Below are positions 6,487 through 13,744 of a stretch of DNA of 15,453 bases, in pieces. This stretch comes from Gammaproteobacteria bacterium. Lineage in GTDB: Bacteria > Pseudomonadota > Gammaproteobacteria > Granulosicoccales > Granulosicoccaceae. The DNA is taken from NCBI GenBank assembly GCA_019634245.1, contig JAHQVR010000080.1, positions 1 to 15,453 on the forward strand. The letters are read 5' to 3'. The translations under genes and the position numbers were made by a program. The notes beneath the pieces were generated by a model. That model saw nothing but the letters and a program-made list of their open reading frames with translations, had not been told where the DNA came from and made no database searches. Each line of letters starts with the position of its first letter. Position 1 is the first letter of the stretch.

Positions 6487-7410
6487 ATGAAAATTAGAAA
6501 TGTATTAGTAGCTGGAGCGCTATTGGCTGCGTCCTTTGGTAGTAGTGCTGCGGAGGTGAAAAAAATTGGGCTTGCAGTTCCAAATTTATCGGCAGACTAC
6601 TTTATCCAAATTCAGGAATCAGTTGAGGAGTACAGTGCAAAACTCGGCATAGAAGTTATAACCGTTAATGCCAACAACGACAGTGCAACGCAAGTTTCTC
6701 AAGTGCAGGATTTGTTAACACAGAACATCGACGCGTTCATCTATATCCCTGCGGGTGCAGCTGCTGCCACGGTACCAACAAGGCTAGCGCGCGCAGCAGG
6801 CATTCCTGTGATAAACGTGGACAGAAATGCTGATGACGAACCAGGAGATACTTTTATCGCCGGTGAAGGCGTCAAGTCTGCCTATGAAGTATGTAGTCAT
6901 CTTATTAACCTTGCCGGTGGTGAAGGTGAAATGCTAATGATACACGGCCAGAAGGGGGTAACTCCTGAAGTAAATCGAGCCAAAGGCTGTAAGCAAGCGC
7001 TGGAAGAGAATCCAGGGGTCAAGTTGGTCGGGCAACAGTGGAGCGAACGCTGGTCACAGGATGAAGGTTTTGCTCTGAGTCAAAATTTGCTACAGGCAAA
7101 CCCAAATGTGAACATCATTTTTGGTCAGGCAGATGGATTAGCTATGGGTGCCGCAAAGGCCGCCGCTGCGTCTGGGTTACCTCAGCGTATTTACGTAGGT
7201 GGATATGATGGAGACGTTGGTGCATTGTTGGCTCTGAAAGAGGGTGTATTCGATGTCACTGCCACACAAAGTACTCGAACCATGGGCCGCTTAGCCGTAG
7301 ATTCAGCCATAAAAGTAGCTGCTGGGGAAACAATTCCTAAGGAGCAAATTATCGACGCGGAATTGACCACCATGGAAAACGTGCAGAAGTTTATCGACGA
7401 TCACCCCTAG
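6487..7410 (+). CDS. Periplasmic sugar-binding protein of the ABC transporter (Peripla_BP_4 type)
   Basis: The 307-residue protein begins with a signal peptide (residues 1 to about 22): MKIRN, a hydrophobic core VLVAGALLAASFG, and an SSAA cleavage region. The mature part has the two-lobed RbsB/type I fold: KKIGLAVPNLSADYF, DLLTQNIDAFIYIPAGAAAA, GIPVINVDRNAD, VGGYDGD, and the late hinge VTATQSTRTMGRLAVD. Family knowledge: it captures the sugar in the periplasm and delivers it to the permease. An AGGAG ribosome binding site at 6473-6477 lies nine bases before the ATG and is the strongest in the operon, fitting high expression. Binding proteins of this class were used to find the apiose pathways, so D-apiose is a reasonable ligand here; apionate, apiitol or a tetritol are alternatives. 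Confidence 0.88.
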   Translation: MKIRNVLVAGALLAASFGSSAAEVKKIGLAVPNLSADYFIQIQESVEEYSAKLGIEVITVNANNDSATQVSQVQDLLTQNIDAFIYIPAGAAAATVPTRLARAAGIPVINVDRNADDEPGDTFIAGEGVKSAYEVCSHLINLAGGEGEMLMIHGQKGVTPEVNRAKGCKQALEENPGVKLVGQQWSERWSQDEGFALSQNLLQANPNVNIIFGQADGLAMGAAKAAAASGLPQRIYVGGYDGDVGALLALKEGVFDVTATQSTRTMGRLAVDSAIKVAAGETIPKEQIIDAELTTMENVQKFIDDHP

Positions 7411-7416
7411 GGTAAT

Positions 7417-7426
7417 CGAGCGCTCG
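7417..7426 (+). promoter_or_regulatory. 10-bp perfect palindrome in the ATPase translation start region
   Basis: CGAGCGCTCG is its own reverse complement and lies 4-14 bases before the GTG start of the ATPase gene, exactly where a ribosome binding site should be. No Shine-Dalgarno sequence is visible otherwise. A palindrome without a loop could form only a small hairpin, so an effect on translation is uncertain. Confidence 0.25.
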
Positions 7427-7430
7427 TTCT

Positions 7431-8921
7431 GTGTTAACTGACAAGCAGCCCATACTTTCACTCAGGCAGATCCGCAAGAGTTTCGGTCCTACAGAAGTCC
7501 TTCATGGAATCGATCTTGATATCTTCGCCGGAGAAGTAGTAGCGTTGCTTGGTGAAAACGGTGCCGGCAAATCAACAGTATCCAATGTGATTGCCGGCGC
7601 TATTTCACCCAGTTCGGGTCAAATGACCTGGATGGGTCAACCCTACTCACCTGCTAATCCACGAGCTGCTATTGACGCTGGCATCGGTCTTATTCATCAG
7701 GAGCTACGATTACTCGAGCACTTGTCAATCGCGGAAAATGTATTTGTTGGTCGTTGGCCAAAACGATTGGGTCGAATCGACCGAGCGTTTATGGAGAAAC
7801 ACGCCCATGCTCAGCTTGAGCGACTGGGTTTGGATATTGCACCATCGCGACTGGTACGAGGGCTTTCCACCGCGAATCAGCAACTTATTGAGATTGCCAA
7901 AGCACTGGCTCTAGACGCAAAACTACTGATACTCGATGAACCAACCGCCGCCTTAGGTGGTTCGGAGACCGAACTATTATTTCAACAGATTGAGACTCTG
8001 AAAGCCGAAGGTGTTGGTCTTATCTATATATCCCATCGGCTTGAAGAAATTCGTAAAATTTCAGATCGAATCGTAGTAATGCGCGACGGAGACAAGGTTC
8101 AAGAGTTTGATACTGGCGACGTACCTGTAAGAACGATTGTTGAGAGTATGGTTGGAAGGAGTCTTGATCGAATGTTTCCGGCCATGCCAAAGCCAGCGGA
8201 GGAAACAAGTTTCGAAGTAGTAAATCTAACCTCCGCTGACGGAAGGTTTACCGACATTAGTTTCGAAGTAAAAAAGGGTGAAATTTTCGGTATCGCCGGT
8301 CTTATCGGCGCCGGCAGAACTGAACTTGTCCGGGCTATTACTGGTGCTGATCCCATCAAATCTGGACAGATTAAACTTTACGGTCAAGACACGAATCCAA
8401 CATCTCCACAAGAGTCGATTAAAAATGGTGTTGTGATGGTGCCCGAAGATAGAAAGCTTCAGGGGCTAATTCTCGACCACTCTATTGCCAACAACGTTGG
8501 GTATGCCAATTTACCGAAAATTTCAAGCAAAGGATTTTTGTCTACAGGGGCCATTAGAAATTTTGCGCAGACTACTATCAACCGCTTTGGCGTCAAAGGA
8601 CAAGTACATCAATTAGCTGATGAGATGTCCGGTGGAAATCAGCAGAAAGTCATTCTAGCGAAATGGCTGGCCAAGGACCCCAAAGTGGTAATTCTAGATG
8701 AACCGACTCGTGGCATTGATGTAGGCGCCCGATCATCTATTTACGAAAGCATTGTTGAGTTGGCCGAAAAAGGGATAACTGTGATCGTAGTAAGCTCCGA
8801 TCTTGAAGAAATTCTAGGTATTTCCAATCGAGTGATGGTTATGGCTCAAGGACGCATGACTGGAGTGCTCGAACGTGATGCGGCAAATGATGTCTCCGTT
8901 ATGGAGTTAGCCACTAGTTAG
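7431..8921 (+). CDS. Sugar ABC transporter ATP-binding protein, two nucleotide-binding domains (RbsA-like)
   Basis: The 496 residues contain two fused ATPase domains, the standard CUT2 design. Domain 1 has Walker A GENGAGKST (41-49), signature LSTANQQ (145-151), Walker B LLILDEP (165-171) and the switch His202. Domain 2 has a degenerate Walker A GLIGAGRTE (290-298), signature MSGGNQQK (399-406) and Walker B VVILDEP (419-425). The degenerate second Walker A is normal in this family, so one site does most hydrolysis. The GTG at 7431 is the only possible start: the same frame meets a TAA at 7413 with no other start codon between. The gene is 20 bp after the binding-protein gene and lacks an obvious ribosome binding site, which may keep its level below that of the binding protein. 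It acts at the cytoplasmic face of the permease. Confidence 0.9.
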   Translation: MLTDKQPILSLRQIRKSFGPTEVLHGIDLDIFAGEVVALLGENGAGKSTVSNVIAGAISPSSGQMTWMGQPYSPANPRAAIDAGIGLIHQELRLLEHLSIAENVFVGRWPKRLGRIDRAFMEKHAHAQLERLGLDIAPSRLVRGLSTANQQLIEIAKALALDAKLLILDEPTAALGGSETELLFQQIETLKAEGVGLIYISHRLEEIRKISDRIVVMRDGDKVQEFDTGDVPVRTIVESMVGRSLDRMFPAMPKPAEETSFEVVNLTSADGRFTDISFEVKKGEIFGIAGLIGAGRTELVRAITGADPIKSGQIKLYGQDTNPTSPQESIKNGVVMVPEDRKLQGLILDHSIANNVGYANLPKISSKGFLSTGAIRNFAQTTINRFGVKGQVHQLADEMSGGNQQKVILAKWLAKDPKVVILDEPTRGIDVGARSSIYESIVELAEKGITVIVVSSDLEEILGISNRVMVMAQGRMTGVLERDAANDVSVMELATS

Positions 8922-8991
8922 TTTTGTTCTTCTCAAATTAAAATAAACTCTGACTCAATTATTATCGAAAAACCAAACTAGAGAAAATACG

Positions 8992-9780
8992 ATGCCTGAT
9001 TCCTCGTTTAACGCACCAGCGCTTTTCGATTTAGCCGGTTCGACCGCCCTGGTAACTGGCGCTGGAAGTGGTATCGGCCAGTGTATTGCCCGCGGATTGG
9101 CTCAATGCGGAGCCAAGGTAGCCTGCCTCGATCGACGAGAGGATGGCGGTCTGGCCGACACGATGGAGCTGATTGAGAGTGTTGGAGGAATTGGTCTTTC
9201 GTTAAAAGCTGACGTGACCAGTCGGGCGTCTTTGGAAGACGCGATTGTACAAACTGAAAACACACTTGGTGCACTAGGAATAGCCGTTAATGCCGCCGGA
9301 ATCGCCAACGCTAATCCTGCCGAAGAAATGGAAGAAGATCAATATCAAACATTAATGGACGTAAATTTAAAAGGTATTTTTTTATCCTGCCAGGCCGAGG
9401 CCAAGGCCATGTTGCGTCATGGTAAAGGATCCATAGTGAACATCGCCTCTATGTCAGGAATCATATCGAACCGCGGATTACAACAATGCCACTACAACGC
9501 TTCGAAAGCAGGAGTTATCCATATGGGTAAAAGTATGGCAATGGAATGGGTCAGTCGTGGAGTTCGTGTTAACTCGATAAGCCCGGGCTACACAGCAACC
9601 CCGATGAACACTCGGCCTGAAATGGTCCATCAAACTAAAGAGTTTGAAGAGCAAACACCTATGGGGCGTATGGCATCAGTAGAAGAAATGGTGGGTCCTG
9701 CGATCTTTCTGGCTAGTGATGCTTCCTCTTACTGTACAGGTGTGGACTTGTTGGTCGATGGCGGTTTTTGTTGCTGGTAG
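8992..9780 (+). CDS. Short-chain dehydrogenase/reductase, polyol/sugar type, probably NAD-dependent
   Basis: Classical SDR of 262 residues. The cofactor motif TGAGSGIG is at 22-29, NAAG at 100-103, and the catalytic set is Asn125, Ser155, Tyr168 and Lys172 (YNASK). Asp47 at the end of the second strand (CLDRR) is the usual mark of NAD preference. The C-terminal end LLVDGGFCCW resembles sugar-alcohol dehydrogenases and ketose reductases of this superfamily. It lies 70 bp after the ATPase gene in the same direction with a modest AGAG ribosome binding site, so it is very likely co-transcribed with the transporter. The substrate is unknown. Candidates from context are apiose, apiitol, apulose or another branched polyol. 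It is not the known apiose dehydrogenase ApsD, which belongs to the Gfo/Idh/MocA family. Confidence 0.8.
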   Translation: MPDSSFNAPALFDLAGSTALVTGAGSGIGQCIARGLAQCGAKVACLDRREDGGLADTMELIESVGGIGLSLKADVTSRASLEDAIVQTENTLGALGIAVNAAGIANANPAEEMEEDQYQTLMDVNLKGIFLSCQAEAKAMLRHGKGSIVNIASMSGIISNRGLQQCHYNASKAGVIHMGKSMAMEWVSRGVRVNSISPGYTATPMNTRPEMVHQTKEFEEQTPMGRMASVEEMVGPAIFLASDASSYCTGVDLLVDGGFCCW

Positions 9781-9846
9781 TTTCAATTTCGGTCGGCGAT
9801 CCGGAATACTTTAGAAACAATAATAATCATACGGAGATAAAGGCTC

Positions 9847-10632
9847 ATGCGGTTCAAAGATAAAACTGTTGTCATTACTGGAGGTAATAGAGGTATTGGC
9901 TATGCAATGGCAGAGCGTTTTGCTCAGGAAGGGGCAAATGTCGCTATCGCATCTATTGAGGAACATGTACACGAAGCTGCACTGGAACTAAAAAAAATAA
10001 ATGATGCAAATATTCTAAGTGTTGTATGTGATGTATCCGATCTAGCGGATGTAAAGAATCTCTATAACACCGTGAACAATGACTTTGGAAGCATCGATGT
10101 TTCTGTACAAAATGCTGGAATCATAACAATTGCAAGAGTCGAAGATTTAACAGAAAAGGAATGGGATGACACAATGGAAATTAACACCAAGGGTGTTTTT
10201 CTCTGTTGTCAGGAAGCAATTCGCTATATGCGAAAAGCTGGGACCGGTGGAAAGCTGATCAACACGGCATCCGGGCAAGCGCGTGACGGCTTTATATATA
10301 CGCCCCACTACGCTGCATCGAAATTTGGCGTCATGGGCATGACACAAAGCCTTGCAAAGGAGCTGGCATTAGAATCGATCACAGTGAATGCAATTTGCCC
10401 TGGAATTATCACCACTGATATGTGGGATTACAATGATCGCGTTTGGGGTGAGATGCTCGGTAACTATGGTCCGGGTGAACTGATGAAATCGTGGGTTGAA
10501 AATAATATTCCCATGAAGCGGGCTGGCGAAGGCAAGGATGTAGCGGGCTTAGTGGCCTTTTTGGCAAGTGAGGATGCGGACTATATTACGGGTCAAACCA
10601 TCAATGTGGATGGAGGTTTGATAATGTCATAG
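9847..10632 (+). CDS. Short-chain dehydrogenase/reductase, probably NADP-preferring
   Basis: Second classical SDR of the operon, 261 residues, only distantly similar to its neighbour. The cofactor motif TGGNRGIG is at 11-18, NAG at 89-91, Ser142, Tyr155 and Lys159 (YAASK) form the active site, and the C-terminal signature is TINVDGG. The basic Arg15 inside the glycine motif and the lack of an acidic residue at the end of strand 2 (AIAS36) favour NADP(H), unlike the preceding enzyme. Overall it resembles polyol dehydrogenases and related sugar SDRs. A GGAG sequence about 10 bases before the ATG serves as ribosome binding site, and the gap to the first SDR gene is 66 bp. It is the last gene of the transporter operon. 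The substrate cannot be read from the sequence; apiose or apiitol conversion is an inference. Confidence 0.8.
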   Translation: MRFKDKTVVITGGNRGIGYAMAERFAQEGANVAIASIEEHVHEAALELKKINDANILSVVCDVSDLADVKNLYNTVNNDFGSIDVSVQNAGIITIARVEDLTEKEWDDTMEINTKGVFLCCQEAIRYMRKAGTGGKLINTASGQARDGFIYTPHYAASKFGVMGMTQSLAKELALESITVNAICPGIITTDMWDYNDRVWGEMLGNYGPGELMKSWVENNIPMKRAGEGKDVAGLVAFLASEDADYITGQTINVDGGLIMS

Positions 10633-10821
10633 TGGCTGAACTAATCTTTTGCTCAGCAAAGGATGATATCGAATCGCACTGTGTATCCGCCAGCATGTAA
10701 TCGATCCCGCTGACTCGGAAGATTGTTCTTCAACTCCTCTGAGTAAACCCATTTAACAGTGAAAATCAGGCTCCAAGCTGAGTTTCTGAGCGGAAAACGC
10801 CCCATTTTCCAACAGCAACAT
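10633..10821. other. Intergenic spacer after the SDR operon
   Basis: Non-coding DNA between the second SDR gene and the apnO control region. Two small hairpins are possible: CTTTTGC/GCAAAGG at 10646-10662 and GGAAAA/TTTTCC at 10792-10810. Neither is followed by a U-run, so no intrinsic terminator can be claimed. Confidence 0.5.
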
Positions 10822-10849
10822 GTATACTGATATACTCATCATACAAGTT
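10822..10849 (+). promoter_or_regulatory. Putative apnO promoter with overlapping dyad operator
   Basis: An extended -10 box, TGATATACT (10828-10836), lies about 50 bp before the apnO ATG. The -35 region is poor, as is normal for extended -10 promoters. Overlapping it is the inverted repeat GTATA-CTGA-TATAC (10822-10835). The region from 10826 shares blocks ACTG-n-TATA, ATCAT and ACAA, in the same order, with the oiaK promoter at 14686. Control by the adjacent GntR regulator is inferred. A start at this promoter leaves the TTG at 10852 with almost no leader and favours the ATG at 10888. Confidence 0.5.
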
Positions 10850-10887
10850 ATTTGTGCGTTTACAACCCCTACCTTGGATCTGCCGAA

Positions 10888-11715
10888 ATGACAAAATTAG
10901 CACTATTTGGCGCAGGCGGAAAAATGGGAATGCGCCTGTCTCGCAATCTCTCTACTTCAGAATTCGATACCGCACATGTTGAGGTGTCCCAATCTGGTCA
11001 GGAACTACTCAAAAAAGAGTTGGGCTATGACTGCGTTGAACCGGCCGATGCCCTTAGTGGCGCCAGAGTTGTAGTGCTCGCGGTACCCGATACGGCCATT
11101 CGGGCCGTTGCCGCGTCAATCATAGATATGGTGCCCTCAGGCGCGATCGTAATGTGCCTTGACGCAGCAGCACCATTCGCTGGGCATCTTCCAGAACGAG
11201 CTGACGTCACCTACTTCGTCAGCCACCCATGCCACCCGCCCATCTTTAATAATGAGAACACAACAGAAGAGAGAAAAGATTATTTTGGTGGAATATCGGC
11301 TACTCAAGGCATCGTAAATGCGTTGATGCAAGGCCCTGAGGAAGACTATGCACTAGGTGAAAAAGTAGGAAAAACAATATTTGCTCCGGTGGCTAGATCC
11401 CATCGCGTCTCTGTAGAACAAATGGCATTATTAGAGCCGGGCTTGTCAGAAACTGTTTGTGCCTCGCTGCTAGACATAATGCGCGAAGCTATGGATGAAG
11501 TTGTAGACCGAGGCGTACCCAAAGAAGCGGCGAGAGATTTTCTACTTGGGCACATGAATATACTGGGTGCTGTCATATTTGGTCAGGTTGACGGTGTGTT
11601 CTCAGATGCGTGCAATAAGGCCATTGAGTTTGGCAAACCCACACTCATGAAGGATGACTGGAAGCGCGTTTTCGATGCAGACGAAATTGCTGCTAGCATA
11701 GAACGAATTACTTAG
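10888..11715 (+). CDS. apnO: D-apionate oxidoisomerase (phosphogluconate dehydrogenase C-terminal domain family)
   Basis: Cytoplasmic NAD(P)-type enzyme of 275 residues. An N-terminal Rossmann domain begins MTKLALFGAGGKMG, with the GxGGxxG motif at 8-14, VVVLAVPDTAI at about 61-72, and the characteristic SHPCHPPIF at 122-130. An all-helical C-terminal domain follows, as in the family annotated as phosphogluconate dehydrogenase C-terminal. Family knowledge: ApnO oxidises D-apionate and moves the carboxylate-bearing branch to give 3-oxo-isoapionate. The nearby RuBisCO-like gene and oiaK strongly support this over a generic dehydrogenase. The frame is open from a TTG at 10852, but the ATG at 10888 sits directly before the Rossmann strand and behind the proposed promoter, so it is used here. 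The GntR regulator gene follows 27 bp downstream. Confidence 0.82.
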   Translation: MTKLALFGAGGKMGMRLSRNLSTSEFDTAHVEVSQSGQELLKKELGYDCVEPADALSGARVVVLAVPDTAIRAVAASIIDMVPSGAIVMCLDAAAPFAGHLPERADVTYFVSHPCHPPIFNNENTTEERKDYFGGISATQGIVNALMQGPEEDYALGEKVGKTIFAPVARSHRVSVEQMALLEPGLSETVCASLLDIMREAMDEVVDRGVPKEAARDFLLGHMNILGAVIFGQVDGVFSDACNKAIEFGKPTLMKDDWKRVFDADEIAASIERIT

Positions 11716-11742
11716 CTCTACTCACCAGACTCAGCTAACAAA

Positions 11743-12465
11743 GTGTCAGAATCTCTCCGCACCACTACGAAAATCGTTCCGCAGAAATTGTCCGATCAAG
11801 TGTTTCGGAAGCTGCGCGAAATGGTTGCCTCTGGAGAGTTGTCGCCCGGCGATCTTGTACCATCTGAACGCGAATTGATGCAGAAATTCGGCGTAGGAAG
11901 ACCTGCCGTACGAGAAGCCTTACAAGCCATGCAGGCAAAAGGCCTGATTACAATCAATCATGGCGAACGAAGCCGGGTGAATGCACTGAACGCAGGTGTT
12001 GCGTTCAACCAGCTTGATGATATTGCGAAACTACTGCTTTCAAGCGAGCCTTCTAATATTGATCATTTAAAACAGATACGCCAAATTCTTGAAATCGGCA
12101 CCATAAAAATAGCCGCACCGAAGTGCACTGCTGAAGATGTCGCCGAACTGGAAACACTTATCGAAAACCAACGTCTGCAGTTAGGTGATACAAACGCCTT
12201 CATGCAGGCAGACATTGCCTTTCACACGCGCCTTTCAAAAATATCAGGCAATCCACTAATACAGTCAATTACCGAAATGATGTTGACGTGGCTGTTCGAG
12301 TACCACTCATCACTGCTTCTATGGTCTGGGCGAGAAGAAACCACCCTGAAGGAGCACGCTTTAATTCTTGGCTACCTGAAAGATCACGATGCTGATGGTG
12401 CATCACTGGCCATGAATAATCACTTGAATCGTTCAAGTTCAAGCTTTGTTAGGACAGTTGATTGA
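11743..12465 (+). CDS. GntR-family transcriptional regulator, FCD (FadR/NanR-like) subfamily
   Basis: The 240 residues split into a winged helix-turn-helix (about 12-80), with the hallmark PSERELMQKFGVGRPAVREAL at 40-60, and an all-helical FCD ligand domain (about 95-235). The metal-binding set Asp157, His161, His205 and His227 is complete, so the effector domain is likely to bind a divalent metal with an acid ligand. The overall layout resembles NanR. The start is a GTG at 11743 without a visible ribosome binding site. Lying between apnO and oiaX in the same direction, it is the obvious local regulator of the oxidative route. Sugar acids and their phosphates are usual effectors of this subfamily; apionate or 3-oxo-isoapionate phosphate is inferred. 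Candidate operators lie before apnO, oiaX and oiaK. Confidence 0.88.
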   Translation: MSESLRTTTKIVPQKLSDQVFRKLREMVASGELSPGDLVPSERELMQKFGVGRPAVREALQAMQAKGLITINHGERSRVNALNAGVAFNQLDDIAKLLLSSEPSNIDHLKQIRQILEIGTIKIAAPKCTAEDVAELETLIENQRLQLGDTNAFMQADIAFHTRLSKISGNPLIQSITEMMLTWLFEYHSSLLLWSGREETTLKEHALILGYLKDHDADGASLAMNNHLNRSSSSFVRTVD

Positions 12466-12479
12466 TTTGCAGTTTCAAA

Positions 12480-12491
12480 GTGTCTGGACAC
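12480..12491 (+). promoter_or_regulatory. Inverted repeat in front of oiaX, candidate operator or start-site hairpin
   Basis: GTGTC-TG-GACAC is a perfect inverted repeat with 5-bp arms, ending four bases before the oiaX ATG and covering its likely ribosome binding site (TGGA). FCD-type GntR proteins often bind short dyads of this kind, so it could be an operator. No clear promoter is seen beside it. Confidence 0.35.
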
Positions 12492-12495
12492 TAAT

Positions 12496-13740
12496 ATGCA
12501 AGACAATTCGATATTAGTAACCTACCGGTTGGAAACCAACGGCTCTATCGAGTCACTTGCGAATAAAATTGCGGCTGATCAATCAACAGGAACCTTCACA
12601 GAGTTACCGGGTGAAACGGCAGAGGTGCGAGCTCGTTGCGCTGCTCGAGTCGTTGATATTAGAACGCTCGATCCGATTGACGTCCCAAGCATTCCAGACT
12701 CGCGCAATGGGCCCTATCATCGTGCAGATGTAATCATTGCCTACCCTTTTGAAGCTATCGGTACAGATATCGCTGCACTGATGACAATAACTATTGGTGG
12801 TGTATATGCCGTGCAGGGCATAAGCGGAATTCGTGTTATGGATATCCATTTGCCCTCTGCCTGGTCGTGCCACCCCGGTCCACAGTTCGGTATAGAAGGA
12901 TCACGCAAATTAATGGGTGTGTCGAATGGTCCAATGATCGCCTCTATCATTAAACCTTCACTCGGCCTTCTGCCTGACGAGACCGCTCGTGTTGTTGCAG
13001 AACTCTGCGAAGCTGGGGTCGACTTCATAAAAGACGATGAGAAGCTAATGAATCCTGGATATTCATCGTTACAGGATCGTGTTGAGGCCATCATGCCGAT
13101 CATTCTGGATCACGAGCAAAAGACCGGAAAAAAAGTCATGTACGCATTCGGCATCTCATCAGCTGATCCAGACACCATGATGCGACACCACGATATCGTA
13201 GCCGAGGCAGGTGGCAATGCCGCGGTAGTCAATATCAATTCGATCGGTGCTGGCGGCATGACATTCTTACGCAAGCGTTCGGATCTATGCCTACATGCAC
13301 ACCGTAACGGTTGGGATATATTGACCCGACATCCTGGATTGGGCATGGAGTTTCGAGCCTATCAAAAAATTTGGCGTCTACTTGGCGTCGATCAATTCCA
13401 GATAAATGGGATACGTGCGAAATACTGGGAACCCGATGAGAGCTTTGTGCGATCTTTCAGCGATTTAACAAAACCGATATTTTCAGAGGCCGATCGCCCC
13501 CTCCCTGTCGTCTGCTCCGGTCAATGGGGAGGACAAGCAGTGGAGACTTATCAACGCACCGGACGCACTCTGGACTTAATGTATTTGGCCGGTGGCGGCA
13601 TACATGGTCATCCAATGAATGCCTCCGCAGGCGTTAAGGCAATAAGGCAAGCCTGGAAAGCAGCCGAACTCGATGTCGCGTTAGTCGACTACGCAAAAGA
13701 TCATGAAGAACTGGCCGCCGCTTTGGCTAAATGGGGATAA
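12496..13740 (+). CDS. oiaX: RuBisCO-like protein, probable 3-oxo-isoapionate-4-phosphate decarboxylase
   Basis: The 414-residue protein has the RuBisCO large-subunit fold: an N-terminal ferredoxin-like domain to about 130, then the barrel. Retained are Lys153 in IIKPSLGL, the carbamylation and metal motif FIKDDE (Lys179, Asp181, Glu182), His269 in HAHR, Lys309 at the loop-6 lysine position, SGQWGGQ (341-347) and GGGIHGHP (367-373). Changes from true RuBisCO include Ser155 for the second lysine of KPK and QFQ (300-302) where RuBisCO has H-x-H, so it will not fix CO2. With apnO, oiaK and lerI nearby, the best fit is the decarboxylase giving L-erythrulose 1-phosphate and CO2. The transcarboxylase/hydrolase variant giving 3-phosphoglycerate and glycolate is the main alternative, but would not need LerI. 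The ATG at 12496 is 30 bp after the regulator gene. Confidence 0.8.
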   Translation: MQDNSILVTYRLETNGSIESLANKIAADQSTGTFTELPGETAEVRARCAARVVDIRTLDPIDVPSIPDSRNGPYHRADVIIAYPFEAIGTDIAALMTITIGGVYAVQGISGIRVMDIHLPSAWSCHPGPQFGIEGSRKLMGVSNGPMIASIIKPSLGLLPDETARVVAELCEAGVDFIKDDEKLMNPGYSSLQDRVEAIMPIILDHEQKTGKKVMYAFGISSADPDTMMRHHDIVAEAGGNAAVVNINSIGAGGMTFLRKRSDLCLHAHRNGWDILTRHPGLGMEFRAYQKIWRLLGVDQFQINGIRAKYWEPDESFVRSFSDLTKPIFSEADRPLPVVCSGQWGGQAVETYQRTGRTLDLMYLAGGGIHGHPMNASAGVKAIRQAWKAAELDVALVDYAKDHEELAAALAKWG

Positions 13741-13744
13741 CCTC

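Noticed and set aside
10646..10662. Hairpin after the second SDR gene as an intrinsic terminator
   Set aside because: The stem is mostly A-U with a 3-base loop and no U-run follows.
10852..10890. TTG at 10852 as the apnO start
   Set aside because: It would leave almost no leader after the proposed promoter and adds 12 residues before the Rossmann strand; the ATG at 10888 fits better.
12423..12437. Palindrome CTTGAATCGTTCAAG as an operator
   Set aside because: It lies inside the coding end of the GntR gene and no second copy was found; chance is the simpler reading.
12496..13740. Authentic RuBisCO large subunit
   Set aside because: The protein is about 414 residues, lacks the KPK second lysine and the H-x-H before loop 6, and there is no small subunit or phosphoribulokinase nearby.
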